A stretch of 64,000 bases of DNA from Megaustenia siamemsis (GCA_032433765.1 JAVIAB010000041.1:72748232-72812231), one strand, 5' to 3'; positions 35,300 to 47,600 are shown, numbered from the stretch's first letter. Notes: generated from the sequence alone by a model not told the origin. Made by a program: numbers and translations.

Positions 35300-35935
35300 T
35301 AAATGATGTTTGCAGATCTAGCAAGACTGCCACATGAACCCACAAAGATCTACTAAATGATGTCTGTAGATCTAGCAAGACTGCCACATGAACCCACAAA
35401 GCTCTACTAAATGATGTCCTTAGATCTAACAAGACTGCCACATGAACCCACAAAGCTCTACTAAATGATGTCTGTAGATCTAGCAAGACTGCCACATGAA
35501 CCCACAAAGCTCTACTAAATTATGTCTGCAGATCTAGCAAGACTGCCACATGAACCCACAAAGCTCTACTAAATGATGTCTGTAGATCTAGCAAGACTGC
35601 CACATGAACCCACAAAGCTCTACTAAATGATGTCCATAGATCTAGCAAGACTGCCACATGAACCCACAAAGCTCTACTAAATGATGTCTGTAGATCTAGC
35701 AAGACTGCCACATGAAACTTTGAATGCTCTAATAAATGACATCTCTAGATCTAGAAAGACTGTCACATAGAACTTTGAATGCTCTAATAAATGACATCTC
35801 TAGATCTAGCAAGACTGTCACATAGAACTTTGAATGCTCTAATAAATGACATCTCTAGATCTAGCAAGACTGTCACATAGAACTTTGAATGCTCTAATAA
35901 ATGACATCTCTAGATCTAGCAAGACCACCACATGA
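35300..35935 (+). repeat. 54-bp minisatellite, about 11 copies, two subfamilies
   Basis: The unit has 'tagatctagcaagactgcca' and 'caaagctctactaaatgatg'. The last four copies switch to 'aactttgaatgctctaataa'. Confidence 0.95.
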
Positions 35936-36189
35936 ACCCATAAACCCCCCTGACTGGGGGTGTTTCTTGAGGTTTTATCTGGGCTTCAGTCATATCCTTG
36001 AGACTTTCCGATCACATGATTGAAGGTGTTTCTTGAGGTTTTGCTTCCTAACTATCCACCCAAGTGGTCACATATGTTTGCAAGAGAGACATTTTAAGAT
36101 TTTATCTTTTCTTTACTCTACATCTGGATATTGTTCTCACAGAAATTATTTGCTAGCACTATCTATTAAATAACAAAAATGATTATATA

Positions 36190-36770
36190 GAAACAATGGA
36201 AAAATAAAGATAAGGTTTGTGTCAAAACTTTAATGGTGTTTGAATAAAACCGCTGAAAACTTGTCATGTAGGCCTACTTCACTTAGTATCGCTAATTAGT
36301 GTTATTATGGTAAGGTAAGGTAAAGTAAAGTACGAGACTTGAATTGGTGTCTTAGCAGGCAAGTTTTCACCCATATGTGCTCGGCCGCCTATCCAGAAGT
36401 GTTCGGAGACTTCTGGATATAGTGTCGCCTCAAGCATCGAAACTCACGATGCGAGACGGCATTCCTCACCTTCCCAGAGCACTACCCTGGTACCCATTTC
36501 TGCCAGTGGCTGGGTCAACCGTGGGGTGGGGTGGGGGAGATATTTTTTTTTCCCAACCATGAGTACAATTCACACTGCTTCCAGTGGGAATCGAACACGG
36601 TTTGTCCGAATGTTGGTAGCCCAGTTGGGTGGTTTTCTCAACTAGGCTACTGAGGCCCCCATTTGTGTGTTACTATGGTCTCCACTTTAATGAAAATCAT
36701 GCTACATAAGTTAACAATAATGTTTATGCACAAGCAGTAAAGTGGGGCCAACAGTATTTATGTCATCTTA
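36190..36770 (+). repeat. Paralogous block C1 (partner 48290..48460)
   Basis: Landmarks 'aactttaatggtgtttgaat', 'gctaattagtgtta', 'atggtctcca' and 'aatgtttatg' occur in the same order as at 48.3 kb ('gactttattggtgtttgatt'). A SINE interrupts this copy. Confidence 0.65.
36312..36666 (-). mobile_element. SINE family 2, full-length copy
   Basis: The head is at the right end (gggggcctcagtagcc on minus) and the tail at the left. Target duplication gtgttattatggt / gtgttactatggt. Empty site at 48375..48387 (gtgttactgtggt). Confidence 0.87.
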
Positions 36771-36964
36771 CAATAGAATAAAAAAGGACAAAGGTAAAAC
36801 CTGTCTTACATGACAAGTGACATGAGATCTGACATGAGTTACCCCCACTATTGAAGATTACATTATATATTGCCCATATCTACTGTTTTTGCCATAATTT
36901 CTTACTGTCTTGTCGTTTTAATAAATATATCAATTTTGCACCATTGTTTTCATAAAACACCTCT

Positions 36965-37145
36965 TACTCAGTGATGGCGCTATGGTTTCTGGTGCCCAGG
37001 GCATGAACTTCGGTACCCTTTTAAAGTATAATTATAACAATTTTCACAAGGAAAAAAAGTAACAATTTTAGAAGATCCTAGACAGCCCTTAAGCACATGG
37101 TGCGCCCTGGGCAACTGCCCGAGTTGTCGGTACCTTGAGCCGGCC
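36965..37145. repeat. Possible small inverted-repeat element
   Basis: 'ggtgcccagggcatg' near the left and 'gcgccctgggcaac' near the right are inverted. Both ends also have 'cggtacc'. It may be a decayed MITE-like element; low certainty. Confidence 0.3.
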
Positions 37146-37149
37146 CTAC

Positions 37150-38080
37150 ATATACTTTTCACAAATTTGTTTTGTTAAGTTCATTTTCTGAAACGAACTT
37201 TGTAAAGTCAAAGGTTGAAGTTGCAGTTTAAATGAAGAACTCCAGAAATAATTCAAAAATTTGAAACTGAACAAACTTTGAAGTGATGGAACAACCAAAA
37301 ACCACGTAGCTAGGAACATAAAAGTTTGTGGAAAGACACAGAACATCCGCTGTTTATTGTGAAAGCCAAAATGTTGCAGCCAATAAGGTTCTTGTTGCCT
37401 ACCACCACTATCTGTTGGTCATGATTTTAATTTTCATGCAAATGACTGCTTGTCAATTTTTTTTAACTAAGGAAAAAAAAAAAGCAATGTTTACTCCATT
37501 TTTAAAATGTTTAATGTTTTTTTTTTTTAATACATTTCTAGTCTTTTCTTTTTCAAAGTTTTATGACAAAGGTGTTGAAAGATGAAATTGCTGCACTAAT
37601 TAACTTCATGGTAGAAATAGTCCACCTCTATGTCTACTACAACTGTATGGGCTCTGTCACTGAAGGAAAATGGGGAAACTCAACATGTTTATATAATTCA
37701 ACTTTTTTTTTTTTTTTAATCCTTTTACTTTTTTGTAAACAAAGAATTTTACATCCCCTCTGTCCATCCTGTTTTTGTCCCAAGGACAACATAATTATAT
37801 GTGAAGAGTGATAATGACCACGAATCATTCCATCATATATAATTATTCCAATAATTTTGTTAAATTTCTTACATACAAAAACCTGGCACTCACAGAGGAC
37901 AAAGCATGAGGCTGACCAAACATGAATGATAGAGAAAAAAAACCGGTCTATTAAAATGATGATATAAATAAGATTTTTATAAGACATGATAAACAGAAAA
38001 TATCTGGACCATGTTAAGTTTGAGAAAAAGGCTTAATTTGACAATGATAGAAAGAAACATGTTTTAACAAAACCATCAAA
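37150..38080. other. Unique AT-rich sequence with homopolymer runs
   Basis: T- and A-runs near 37480, 37520 and 37700. No supported gene. Confidence 0.4.
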
Positions 38081-38084
38081 GATT

Positions 38085-39080
38085 GAAAAAATGTTTAACA
38101 AAACCATGGATGCAAAGAAGAAGGTTTAACAAAACCATGGATGCAAAGAAGAAGGTTTAATAAGACCATGAATGCAAAAATAAAAAACCATAAAAGTTAG
38201 AAGAAAAATTAGGGCTTTATAAGACCAAGATACAAAGAAAAATGTTCAACAGGACCATAATGCAAAGAAAAATCAGACGACGATATCACGAAAGTGATTT
38301 TAATAAGACAGTGATATAAAGAGAAAAGCTCAACAAGACCACAGTACAGAGATAAAAGCTTAACAAGGCCACAGTACAGAGATGAAGGTTTAACAAGGCC
38401 ACAGTACAGAGATAAAGGTCTAACAAGGCCACAGTACAGAGATAAAGGTCTAATAAGGCCACAGTACAGAGATAAAGGTCTAACAAGGCCACAGTACAAG
38501 AGAAAGGTTAATAAGGCCACAGTACAAAGAGAAAGGTTTAATAAGATCAGAGGACAACGAGAAAGGTTTAATAAGATCAGAGTACAACGAGAAAGGTTTA
38601 ACAAGATCAGTGTACAAAGAGAAAGGTTTAATAAGATCAGAGTACAAAGAGAAAGGTTTAATAAGATCAGAGTACAATGAGAAAGGTTTACAAGGCCACA
38701 GTACAACGAGAAAGGTTTAACAAGATCAGAGTACAACGAGAAAGGTTTAACAAGATCAGAGTACAACGAGAAAGGTTTAACAAGATCAGAGTACAACGAG
38801 AAAGGTTTAATAAGATCAGAGTACAACGAGAAAGGTTTAATAAGATCAGAGTACAACGAGAAAGGTTTAATAAGATCAGAGTATAAAGAGAAAGGTTTAA
38901 TAAGATCAGAGTATAAAGAGAAAGGTTTAATAAGATCAGAGTACAACGAGAAAGGTTTAATAAGATCAGAGTATAAAGAGAAAGGTTTAATAAGATCAGA
39001 GTACAACGAGAAAGGTTTAATAAGATCAGAGTACAAAGAGAAAAGTTTAATAATGTCATGATACAAAGAAAATGGTTTAC
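38085..39080 (+). repeat. 30-bp minisatellite, about 30 copies, diverging to the left
   Basis: The unit contains 'gagaaaggtttaataagatc' and 'agagtacaa'. The right half is homogeneous; the left half grades into 'aacaaggccacagtacagag' and then older 'aacaaaaccat' types. This looks like one-directional growth. Confidence 0.95.
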
Positions 39081-39394
39081 TAAATCTTGATACTTTCCTG
39101 CTACTTAATAGATGGTCATGTTGATAATTTTGAAGATGGCATCTATCAGCTCAGGGTTACCAACATTTCCATAATTTGTTTTGCGTGAAACAAGACTGAA
39201 TGCTGCCATGTGCTGTGTCATTTCTAGGCCAAGTTTGAACAGCTGTCATGGTTTGGTGTCACACGAGCATTTATCTGCTTCATCTATCCTTATGGGTGAT
39301 AAAGGATAGATGATACGGTTTCACTGCCATTAATCTGACTGCTCATTATTCTATACATTTTTTATGATTTGTAAAAACTTTTGTTAGTTATCCA

Positions 39395-39600
39395 TAGCTC
39401 TTCTGATGGATTCTGATTATCTTCTGAGCATCAAACCTCTTCTGATGGATTCTGATTATCTTCTGAGCATCAAACCTCTTCTGATGGATTCTGATTATCT
39501 TCTGAGCATCAACCTCTTCTGATGGATTCTGATTATCTTCTGAGCATCAAACCTCTTCTGATGGATTCCGATTATCTTCTGAGCATCAAACCTCTTTAAT
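39395..39600 (+). repeat. 37-bp tandem repeat, about 5 copies
   Basis: The unit contains 'cttctgatggattctgatta' and 'tcttctgagcatcaaac'. Confidence 0.95.
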
Positions 39601-39733
39601 CACTGTATCTGTTAGTTATTGAGTGCACCTCTTGATTTTTATTTTGTTTGATCAACGGACACGAGATATAACTGAAGCCATTTTGATGTTTCTTTTTCAG
39701 CTATCTTCCCACGAGCCAGTTCTAACAAAAGTA

Positions 39734-40019
39734 AAGTAAAGTTCCCTCCCCTGCTTTGCTAGGTGTGTGGGGAATATGGTGTTAGTTGACCAGATTTTTC
39801 CATGACCACTGTATATTTCTGGGTAATATGGTCAGTATCATGTCAGGCCATATTTACTTCTTAGAAAATTATCTGGTACTCATTTTGAAGGCTTGGTGAT
39901 CCTGGAGCTTTTGTCAGTAAAAGAAAGGAAAAAAAAAAGATATCTGCCACTTGTGGAAATTGAACCTGGACCTTCCTGGGCAGGAAGTGAGCACTAACCA
40001 CTCGACCACTGAGACTCCA
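39734..40019 (-). mobile_element. tRNA-derived SINE, family 3
   Basis: The minus-strand head 'ggagtctcagtggtcgag' has an A box (tggtcgagtggt) and a B-box-like 'ggttcaatttcc'. The body shares modules with family 1 ('ctaacaccatattccc', tail 'actttactttactttt'). 10-bp target duplication aacaaaagta at 39724 and 40020. Confidence 0.85.
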
Positions 40020-40194
40020 AACAAAAGTACACACCTCATATAACCTTGGTTTGGTTTCATGTTGAGCAGAGAGCCTCTCTAAATACTGGTTAGGCTGAAA
40101 CTGGTGAAATCTTTTTTTCTATAACTTGGTATTATGTTGGCCAGTTATGTGAAATTACTTGCTGCTAATGGATCATTGGACCCGCTTCCGTTTT

Positions 40195-40640
40195 GACTGA
40201 TGTGGTCTTCTTTTTAATCCTCTGAAGGATAGGTCACTCACAAGAGATCTCTGCATAATCTGGCCTGGAGCAAGCATAGACAACTCTCACCAGGACCTGC
40301 CAGCCTCTTTCATCTCATCATGTATGGTTTGTCACTTTGTCTCCAATGGTCTGCCTCTTCTTGTTTGCCAGGTGATGTCCATGTTAATGCTAGGTGCGGA
40401 AGTCTGGTTCGTTCCATTCCTAGAATGTAGCCTAGCAATTTCTAAGTTTTTTCACTTTTTGATTGATGTGTTAATGTCTGATCATCTGGCAACTTCTTTG
40501 TTCGTAATATATTGATCCTAATGATATTAAGAATATACTTAAGACAGCGACCTCCAAATCCTCATAGTCAATTTCCTACCTTATTATGAGATGTAGTAGC
40601 TTCTTGCATTTGAGTGTCATGACTTCTGTCTTTTTTAAAA
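40195..40640 (-). mobile_element. Non-LTR retrotransposon remnant, C-terminal region
   Basis: The minus strand reads LGYILGMERTRLPHLALTW then SPGKQEEADHW. This matches the LINE pattern 'GHvlRM...R.p..al.W.p.GkRkrGRP'. Broken by stops. Confidence 0.65.
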
Positions 40641-41060
40641 ATATTGTTTTGTTCATTTCCCCACACTTATTTTATACAAGAACTTAATAAAACATCTTCC
40701 CTTGTATCACTTAAACTCTCTTCCATATGAAATAAAACCATCACAAAACATGAACAACAGGTAATAATTTATAATACAAAAAATAAATACATGGTAAGCC
40801 ACATTAATTGGTGATCTTGTTAACTTGAGTCATTCTTTTGGAAAAGGAAATGTGAGCAATCTAATCTTTAGCTGCTTTTTCAGTTCAAAAACAAATTCAT
40901 TCACAAAATAGATCTTGTGAATCCAACTGTGATTGTGCCATCATAACAGATTGAGCACATTCACTGCTGCCCTCAAAGAAGGTCACTTCCTGTAGCATTA
41001 ATGCCCACTTTTCTAATGGTAACTCAAAAACAACCTAATGCTAATGTCTTTCTGCAACAT

Positions 41061-41163
41061 TCAAAATATATCAGCACATTCTTGCCAGTTTCTTGTCCAG
41101 TACGCTGATGTAAAGAGCCAGTCTTCTTTACCCGTTACTGGATCTTTCTGTAAGTTAAACCAC
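41061..41163 (-). CDS. OSBPL1A/2-like: ORP gene, terminal coding exon with stop
   Basis: One base completes Arg, then 33 codons and TGA. It begins WFNLQKDPVTGKEDWLF and ends YWTRNWQECADIF, the usual ORP C-terminus (RWF...NP..G..DW.Y...YW.R....C.DIF/Y). The acceptor is 'ttgttcccaacag|G'. This closes the protein, so the six exons give 219 C-terminal residues once the exon-4 base is allowed for. A whole ORP domain is about 400 residues, so about half lies outside the window. I see no clear AATAAA on the minus strand in the next 300 bp; a variant TATAAA lies near 40772. A LINE remnant starts about 420 bp downstream, so the 3'UTR is short or runs into repeat. Confidence 0.92.
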
Positions 41164-41744
41164 CTGTTGGGAACAAAATATTTGGTCACTGAAATAATGG
41201 TCTCAACAAATGAAAAATATTCAGATTAAAAATAAAAATAACTATACAAACACATGACAAATAATCAGGTCACATGTTCTCTACAGTCTGCAGAACATTG
41301 CATTCACAACAGCGTGTTTGAAAGAATATCTGTCTCTAGCCATATTTCCCATCTCTTTTGTAGTCATATTCAAGGTCTCTTTGATGACTTAAAACCATCT
41401 TATTCTTCTTAGTCTGCCCCTGATGCATCATTCAATGCCTTCCATTATTATTCTTTCCAGCCCACCTTTGAAATGGCCATAGTATTTTAATTTCCTCTAC
41501 AGAAAGGTGTTTATAAGCCAGTTCTTATAAATGACAATTACTGGTATTAAATGTCTGAATGTTATCAGAGCATTGCACTGCAGCATCACATATGATGACA
41601 AAGTAGTGCTAGCAAAACAGAATCACAGTAAACTATTACACAGTTTTGTCCATAAAAACAGAAGCAAATCACAACATATATTAAACATGTTCTGTAGGCA
41701 AGATTTTAGAGCTACCATTGAAATGTGTGAAGTGAAAATCAAAT

Positions 41745-41870
41745 CTCACATGTCATGTTCTAGAATGTGTAAGCCAAATGAAAACTCACATGTCATGTCC
41801 TAGAATGTGTAAGCCAAATGAAAACTCACATGTCATGCCCTAGAATGTGTGAACCAAACTGAAATTCACT
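41745..41870 (+). repeat. 40-bp tandem repeat, 3 copies
   Basis: 'catgtcctagaatgtgtaag' with 'ccaaatgaaaactcacatgt'. Lies in the ORP intron between exons 5 and 6. Confidence 0.9.
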
Positions 41871-42034
41871 TTTAGTATATCTTGTGACCCTGTCCTTATT
41901 CACAGGATTACTAAACAAGAGAAGGGAGAAATGAGGATCAGTAGGAACAACTTTGGAAATAAACTTAATTTCACACCCAAAGAATGTGATTCTCCTATCA
42001 AGTGATTGTGAATGAACCATATTAAGAAATTCAC

Positions 42035-42745
42035 ATTCCTTATTTCCTCCATGACAATTTCCTGTAGACTTTCTTTGAAACCTATTCACATTCCTTATTT
42101 CCTAAATGACAATTTCCTGTAGGCTTTCTTTAAAACCTATTCACATTCCTTATTTCCTCCATGACAATTTCCTCTAGACTTTCTTTAAAACCTATTCACA
42201 TTCCTTATTTCCTCCATGACAATTTCCTGTAGGCTTTCTTTAAAACCTATTCACATTCCTTATTTCCTCCATGACAATTTCCTCTAGACTTTCTTTAAAA
42301 CCTATTCACATTCCTTATTTCCTCCATGACAATTTCCTGTAGGCTTTCTTTAAAACCTATTCACATTCCTTATTTCCTCCATGACAATTTCCTCTAGACT
42401 TTCTTTAAAACCTATTCACATTCCTTATTTCCTCCATGACAATTTCCTGTAGACTTTCTTTAAAACCTATTCACATTCCTTATTTCCTCCATGACAATTT
42501 CCTGTAGACTTTCTTTAAAACCTATTCACATTCCTTATTTCCTCCATGACAATTTCCTCTAGACTTTCTTTAAAACCTATTCACATTCCTTATTTCCTCC
42601 ATGACAATTTCCTGTAGACTTTCTTTAAAACCTATTCACATTCCTTATTTCCTCCATGACAATTTCCTGTAGGCTTTCTTTAAAACCTATTCACATTCCT
42701 TATTTCCTCCATGACAATTTCCTCTAGACTTTCTTTAAAACCTAA
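42035..42745 (+). repeat. 55-bp minisatellite, about 12.5 copies (ORP intron 5-6)
   Basis: The unit contains 'cctattcacattccttattt' and 'cctccatgacaatttcctgt'. Highly homogeneous; alternates ctgtag/ctctag variants. Confidence 0.96.
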
Positions 42746-43231
42746 ATTTAACCTAACCTTGTTTGTGAACACCAGCTCTATATCTCTAGCGAAGCCCAGA
42801 GGGACTCAATTTTGTGTGAAAATCACTTTTTCCTCCTTTTCACATTGGCAGCTTTGGGCCCAGGTGTCCCTTGCCATTCAGGCAGATATTCTCAGATTTC
42901 AGAGGGATTTTTTTTGTCTGGATCCTCTAATGAGATGAGTTTTAATTCGGATGATTTCACTGGCACGGGCGGTTGAGCAATTATGGATTTTAATTTGTCA
43001 GCAGTGATACCGGGGCCTTCAACCAACCATAACCATAACCAAAGAGGAACCGTTGTGACTATCAAAGACTACCTTACAGTGTGGGCTGTAAAAGCTGCTT
43101 CACATACACTTGATCAGCTTTCCATAAGTTTTGACAAGCAGACAGAGTAAGACTACAGAATGATGGATTCAGGCAAACAGATGAAAATAACTGAGAAAAG
43201 TGAGCAAGAAAAAAAAACTGATAGCACAAAC

Positions 43232-43322
43232 CGTGATTGCCACTCCTTCTTTGATTTCTTCCTGTCAGTTCTTGCCTCTCGCTGTTTCTCCTCTACCCTG
43301 TTCTTTTCTTCAGCAGATCGGT
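43232..43322 (-). CDS. OSBPL1A/2-like: ORP gene, exon 5 of 6 in window
   Basis: This exon is 91 bp: two bases completing Asp, 29 codons, then CG of an Arg codon. It encodes RSAEEKNRVEEKQREARTD, the charged helix that in ORPs reads 'aseEKkRLEEKQRaaRk', and ends KKSKKEWQSR, the equivalent of ORP1 'S+SEEDWK.RWF'. The acceptor is 'attccccgacag' and the donor 'CG|gtttgt', a usable but non-optimal GT site. The 48-bp minisatellite begins about 15 bp upstream of the acceptor, so the likely branch-point region sits inside repeat sequence. The phase joins to exon 4 (once its missing base is allowed for) and to exon 6 are exact. Confidence 0.9.
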
Positions 43323-43336
43323 CTGTCGGGGAATCA

Positions 43337-43830
43337 ATAGAGCAAACATGACTAATAATTGAATCACCTGTGCTCTTGTGCTTAGTGTTTTAACATGAAA
43401 TATAATTGAATCACCTGTGCTCTTGTGATTAGAGTGTTTAACATGAAATATAATTGGATCAGTTGTGTTCTTGTGATTAGAGTGTTTAACATGAAATATA
43501 ATTGGATCAGTTGTGTTCTTGTGATTAGAGTGTTTAACATGAAATATAATTGGATCAGTTGTGTTCTTGTGATTAGAGTGTTTAACATGAAATATAATTG
43601 GATCAGTTGTGTTCTTGCGATTAGAGTGTTTAACAAAAAATATAATTGGATCAGTTGTGTTCTTGTGATTAGAGTGTTTAACAAAAAATATAATTGGATC
43701 AGTTGTGTTCTTGCGATTAGAGTATTTAACAAAAAATATAATTGGATCAGTTGTGTTCTTGTGATTAGAGTGTTTAACATGAAATATAATTGGATCAGAT
43801 GTGTTCTTGTGATTAGAGTGTTTAACAATG
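43337..43830 (+). repeat. 48-bp minisatellite, about 10 copies, abutting the exon 5 acceptor
   Basis: The unit contains 'gtgtttaacatgaaatataa' and 'ttggatcagttgtgttcttg'. A diverged first unit begins about 15 bp from the exon 5 3' splice site, so the array fills the acceptor-proximal intron. Open in frame (period 16 residues) on both strands; not a gene. Confidence 0.95.
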
Positions 43831-43832
43831 GG

Positions 43833-44090
43833 TAGTGTGCTTGTTTCCTGATCAGGAGTTTCTGGGATTATCTCCAGAAGTAGTAGATTTTTTAAATTTC
43901 AGACCAACAATGTTCTAGGGTTTACCCAGCCTTTAAAAATAGGTGCCAGAAATTTTTCTTGGAAGTAAAGGTGGCCTGACCAGATCACCCAAAAATGTGT
44001 CATGGCCATGGAAAAATATGGTCACTAGCACCATTCCCCAGATACCTAGTAAGACAGGGGAGATAATCTTTTACTTTTTTTTTTTTTTTT
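43833..44090 (+). mobile_element. Diverged SINE related to families 1 and 3
   Basis: The head has a degenerate B box (gggattatctcc). The body and tail carry 'acccagcctttaaaaatagg', 'tggtcactagcaccattccc' and 'cttttactttttt', in family-1 order. Inserted at the end of the 48-bp array. Confidence 0.65.
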
Positions 44091-44199
44091 ACTTTTACAA
44101 CTAAACATTGATATTGTTAAAAATAAAATAACAATAAAATTAAAAAAAAACCTGAAGAAAAGCAATGTGTAACCACTTCCGTTGTTGTCTGCCCTTGAA

Positions 44200-46300
44200 T
44201 GAATGAATGACCATCTAAACTTTATTCTGTAACCACGGCTGCCTGGGTCAATCTTCCCCAGCACACCAGCTGCACACCCCCCGCTGCTACAGGCCTCCTA
44301 TTATGAATGACAGGCTGACCCGTCAGCTTGATCAGCCAACGTGACCACACCACAGCCGGCCTAGCTGTCTGCCTGGTGTCGTAATAGTACTTCGTGCTGT
44401 GAATCTCGCATACAACCCTTGTTCGTTCATTGCAACTCAGAGGCAATTACCTCGCTGTCAACACATAACAAGACCAGTACTGAGAAAATTAATGGTAACT
44501 TTATTGGTGCACACCATCTACACCCGATCATTCACGTGATCCAGCAAGAATTGTCTCCCCTCGATAAAATCATACAATGTTCATTTATACTCATATCATG
44601 AACAAAACTGTATATCACAAAGTTACACATTTCACCACGCCAGCAGCTTTTTGTCTGCTTGCTTTTCAATGACTTATTCTCTCTCTCTCCCGCTTCACAC
44701 ATGGAAGAATTTAACAAGTGAACACACACTTTATTATATATTAGCGGCCCTGTGTCTGCCACCTCTTGCCAACATTATGTCTCCTTCCATTCTCCACACA
44801 TGGAAAACTTGATCAGTCCACACACAAACTGTTACTTGTCAGCAGCCCTATGTCTGCCAACTTATTAATGACATTATCTTCTCTTTCATGCTCCACACTT
44901 GGAAAACTTGATCAGTGCACACACAAACTGTTATATGTCAGCAGCCCTATGTCTGCCAACTTATTAATGACATTATCTTCTCTTTCATGCTCCACACTTG
45001 GAAAACTTGATCAGTGCACACACAAACTGTTATATGTCAGCAGCCCTATGTCTGCCAACTTATTAATGACATTATCTTCTCTTTCATGCTCCACACTTGG
45101 AAAACTTGATCAGTGCACACACAAACTGTTATATGTCAGCAGCCTATGTCTGCCAACTTATTAATGACATTATCTTCTCTTTCACGCTCCACACTTGGAA
45201 AACTTGATCAGTGCACACACAAACTGTTATATGTCAGCAGCCCTATGTCTGCCAACTTATTAATGACATTATCTTCTCTTTCATGCTCCACACTTGGAAA
45301 ACTTGATCAGTGCACACACAAACTGTTACTTGTCAACAGCCCTGTGTCTGCCAACTTATTAATGACATTATCTTCTCTTTCATGCTCCACACTTGGAAAA
45401 CTTGATCAGCGCACACACAAACTGTTATATGTCAGCAGCCCTATGTCTGCCAACTTATTAATGACATTATCTTCTCTTTCACGCTCCACACTTGGAAAAC
45501 TTGATCAGTGCACACACAAACTGTTACTTGTCAACAGCCCTATGTCTGCCAACTTATTAATGACATTATCTTCTCTTTCACGCTCCACACTTGGAAAACT
45601 TGATCAGCGCACACAAAAACTAAAACTGTTGTAAGTTAGTGAGCCTCTTACTCACCACTTCAGGAATCAACGTGTCCATTCGCCCTGCCTTGTTCCTAGC
45701 CGAGTTGAACGGCAGTACTAGAACATTGGCAACTATTCACCATGACTTAAAGCTCAGTGACTTCACTAACAACTGTCACTGATCTCCAGTGGTGGGCAAC
45801 TTCTCTGGCCCATGGATACTTAACACTATCTCGAAACAACTGTATACTCGGTAACCACTGGTGTCCTAACTGAAAAATGGACAACCTTGTCATTCAAGGA
45901 CTGCAGCCAACTGGCTCGCTTAACTAAAAAAAAACTATTTACAATACTCTTTTAAAGGTTGTTAGCCAAAAGAGGCTAATGCCTTTCGGCGGGACCTCTC
46001 TACAGGCTCACCACTGGATCAACACTGATTATATTTTAAACCCTATATTTCCTTCTGCCTCTTGTTACACATGACCCTCTCACAATTCTCGAGAGTCACT
46101 TAGTCCCCTGAGCTGATTTCACATTCCCCCTTTTTCTTGACTTTCATGCCTTTCTCTCATCCACCTTTCACTCTCTCTACCTGATTTGTTACTTACCCCT
46201 TTCCCCTTATTTTCCTCACTCCTTCCCTCTATTCTCTTTTGTCATTCTCTCCCCTCATATATCCTTTTTCTTTCTTCCTCTCTCCCTATTACACATGAAC
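44200..46300 (-). repeat. Unclassified interspersed element with an internal 99-bp array
   Basis: Its left part (on minus) matches 52735..53210 on plus: 'gagccagttggctg', 'gcctcttttggcta', 'tctcgagaatt' near 'gagagtca', and a purine-rich tract rich in 'gagagaa'. The 44200..44760 flank is GC-richer than its surroundings. No ORF or clear terminal repeats identify its class. Confidence 0.45.
44765..45630 (+). repeat. 99-bp minisatellite, about 8.7 copies
   Basis: The unit contains 'cttggaaaacttgatcagtg', 'cacacaaactgttatatgtc' and 'agcagccctatgtctgccaa'. The unit length gives open frames of 33-residue period; no gene inferred. Confidence 0.96.
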
Positions 46301-46329
46301 TATTAAAATAATTTTACTTCATCCTTCCA

Positions 46330-47330
46330 GTTCAGATGTCACATAGGGCTTATAGTATTTTTCGCCACCCTTCTCTATTAAGCATAAGATGATATACGAG
46401 TCTATACATTCCCGTATGTTTTCCCCGTATTTAATATTCTTTTAATGTCTTTTAAAAAAAAAATATGGCCCATACTCTCAATAAATACGAGAAAGAGAGC
46501 ATTTATTTTAGTGAAATTCTGCAATTTGTTTCTTCTTAAAATTACTATACACATACAATTTTTCAAAACCTGTATATCAGCTAATTCCAGAAGTGGCGAA
46601 GAACCAAAACAAAAAGTTACAGAGAACAGCTGAAAGTATTCACATTTTATAGCATTTAACCAGAGCTATCACGATTAGTGTTAACTATATTTTGTACAGT
46701 CAGGAAGTTGCTGTGAACGACTCACATTTTAACAAATTTAACCGGAGATATCACATGGTTATGTTACTAAATATACATCAGGTGAAAGGCGAAGAAAGAA
46801 AATAAGTTAGCTCATAATATAATTTAACAATTCGCTGTCTACATACAGCTAAAGTTGTTTTTCTCTTCCATTTTTTAATGGAAATTGCGGTCTAATATAA
46901 AACAGAAGACTTGATCTAAGGTTGAACATGTTGTGTCTCGCCAAGAAGATGGCAAAACCCCTAAGACATAATTGAAGATATATGCCATAGTACACTCACT
47001 ATGTTCCCACGGCCTGGGGTGAAAGATGAAAGCATTTCATTGTTGATCTTTACTGTAATCTGGTAAACGCTGTCACATAGTAGTTTCAAGATTGGATTCA
47101 CAAGTCACTTTTGAATGCAGTAGGTGTTTTATTTTTTCAACATTTTTCTAAATGATTAATTTAAACACATTAAACAGATTAACACTTAAAGCTGACATGT
47201 ATCTTTTTTTTTTTTCCCATTTGTACGAGGTTTTTTTTGGTCTAGTGTACAGGTTCACCTAAAGATTATATGGATGGTGTATACAAGCCTGATTTCCTAG
47301 CTCTAATGTCAGTGGAAAAGTTTCAAACTC
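46330..47330. other. Unique AT-rich intron sequence
   Basis: Within the ORP intron between exons 4 and 5. A pair of diverged 60-bp segments around 46650 and 46740 share 'tcacattttaacaaatttaa'. Nothing else recognised. Confidence 0.45.
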
Positions 47331-47334
47331 TGTT

Positions 47335-47600
47335 CTCTTGTGATTCTTCTTCTTAGCATCCACCCGTTAAGTGGGGGTGGATGCGTTTTGTCACAAATCT
47401 ATGGCATAGCTGTTACATCTGTGCCTTTTGGCCCGACACAGCCGCCTTTGCATGGTTAGGTAGATTTGCTTAACAATTTATGCCCGGATAGCAGCCATAT
47501 TTTTTGCCTGCTCATTTCGACTTCCATTTTTGAAAAATGAACCAAAGACCTTCATGTCCTGTAGACCGATGTCTTACCTCTAGACCACCCAGTCCCCAAA
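47335..47600 (-). mobile_element. tRNA-related SINE (family 4)
   Basis: The minus strand starts 'ggggactgggtggtctagag' with an A box (tggtctagaggt) and a degraded B box. The 3' module 'tcgggccaaaaggcacagat' is shared with 18150..18420. Ends near 'ggtggatgctaagaagaag'. Confidence 0.55.

Noticed and set aside
36965..37145. Exon-like minus ORF with GQLPRAHHVLKGCLG
   Set aside because: The segment has inverted-repeat ends and reads like a repetitive element; no splice sites frame it.
38209..39066. 285-codon minus-strand ORF
   Set aside because: Ten-residue repeat translation of the 30-bp array.
41826..42089. 87-codon minus-strand ORF next to the 55-bp array
   Set aside because: I looked at it as a possible ORP or transposase exon. 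It has no match to either, no splice signals in the right phase, and overlaps array sequence.
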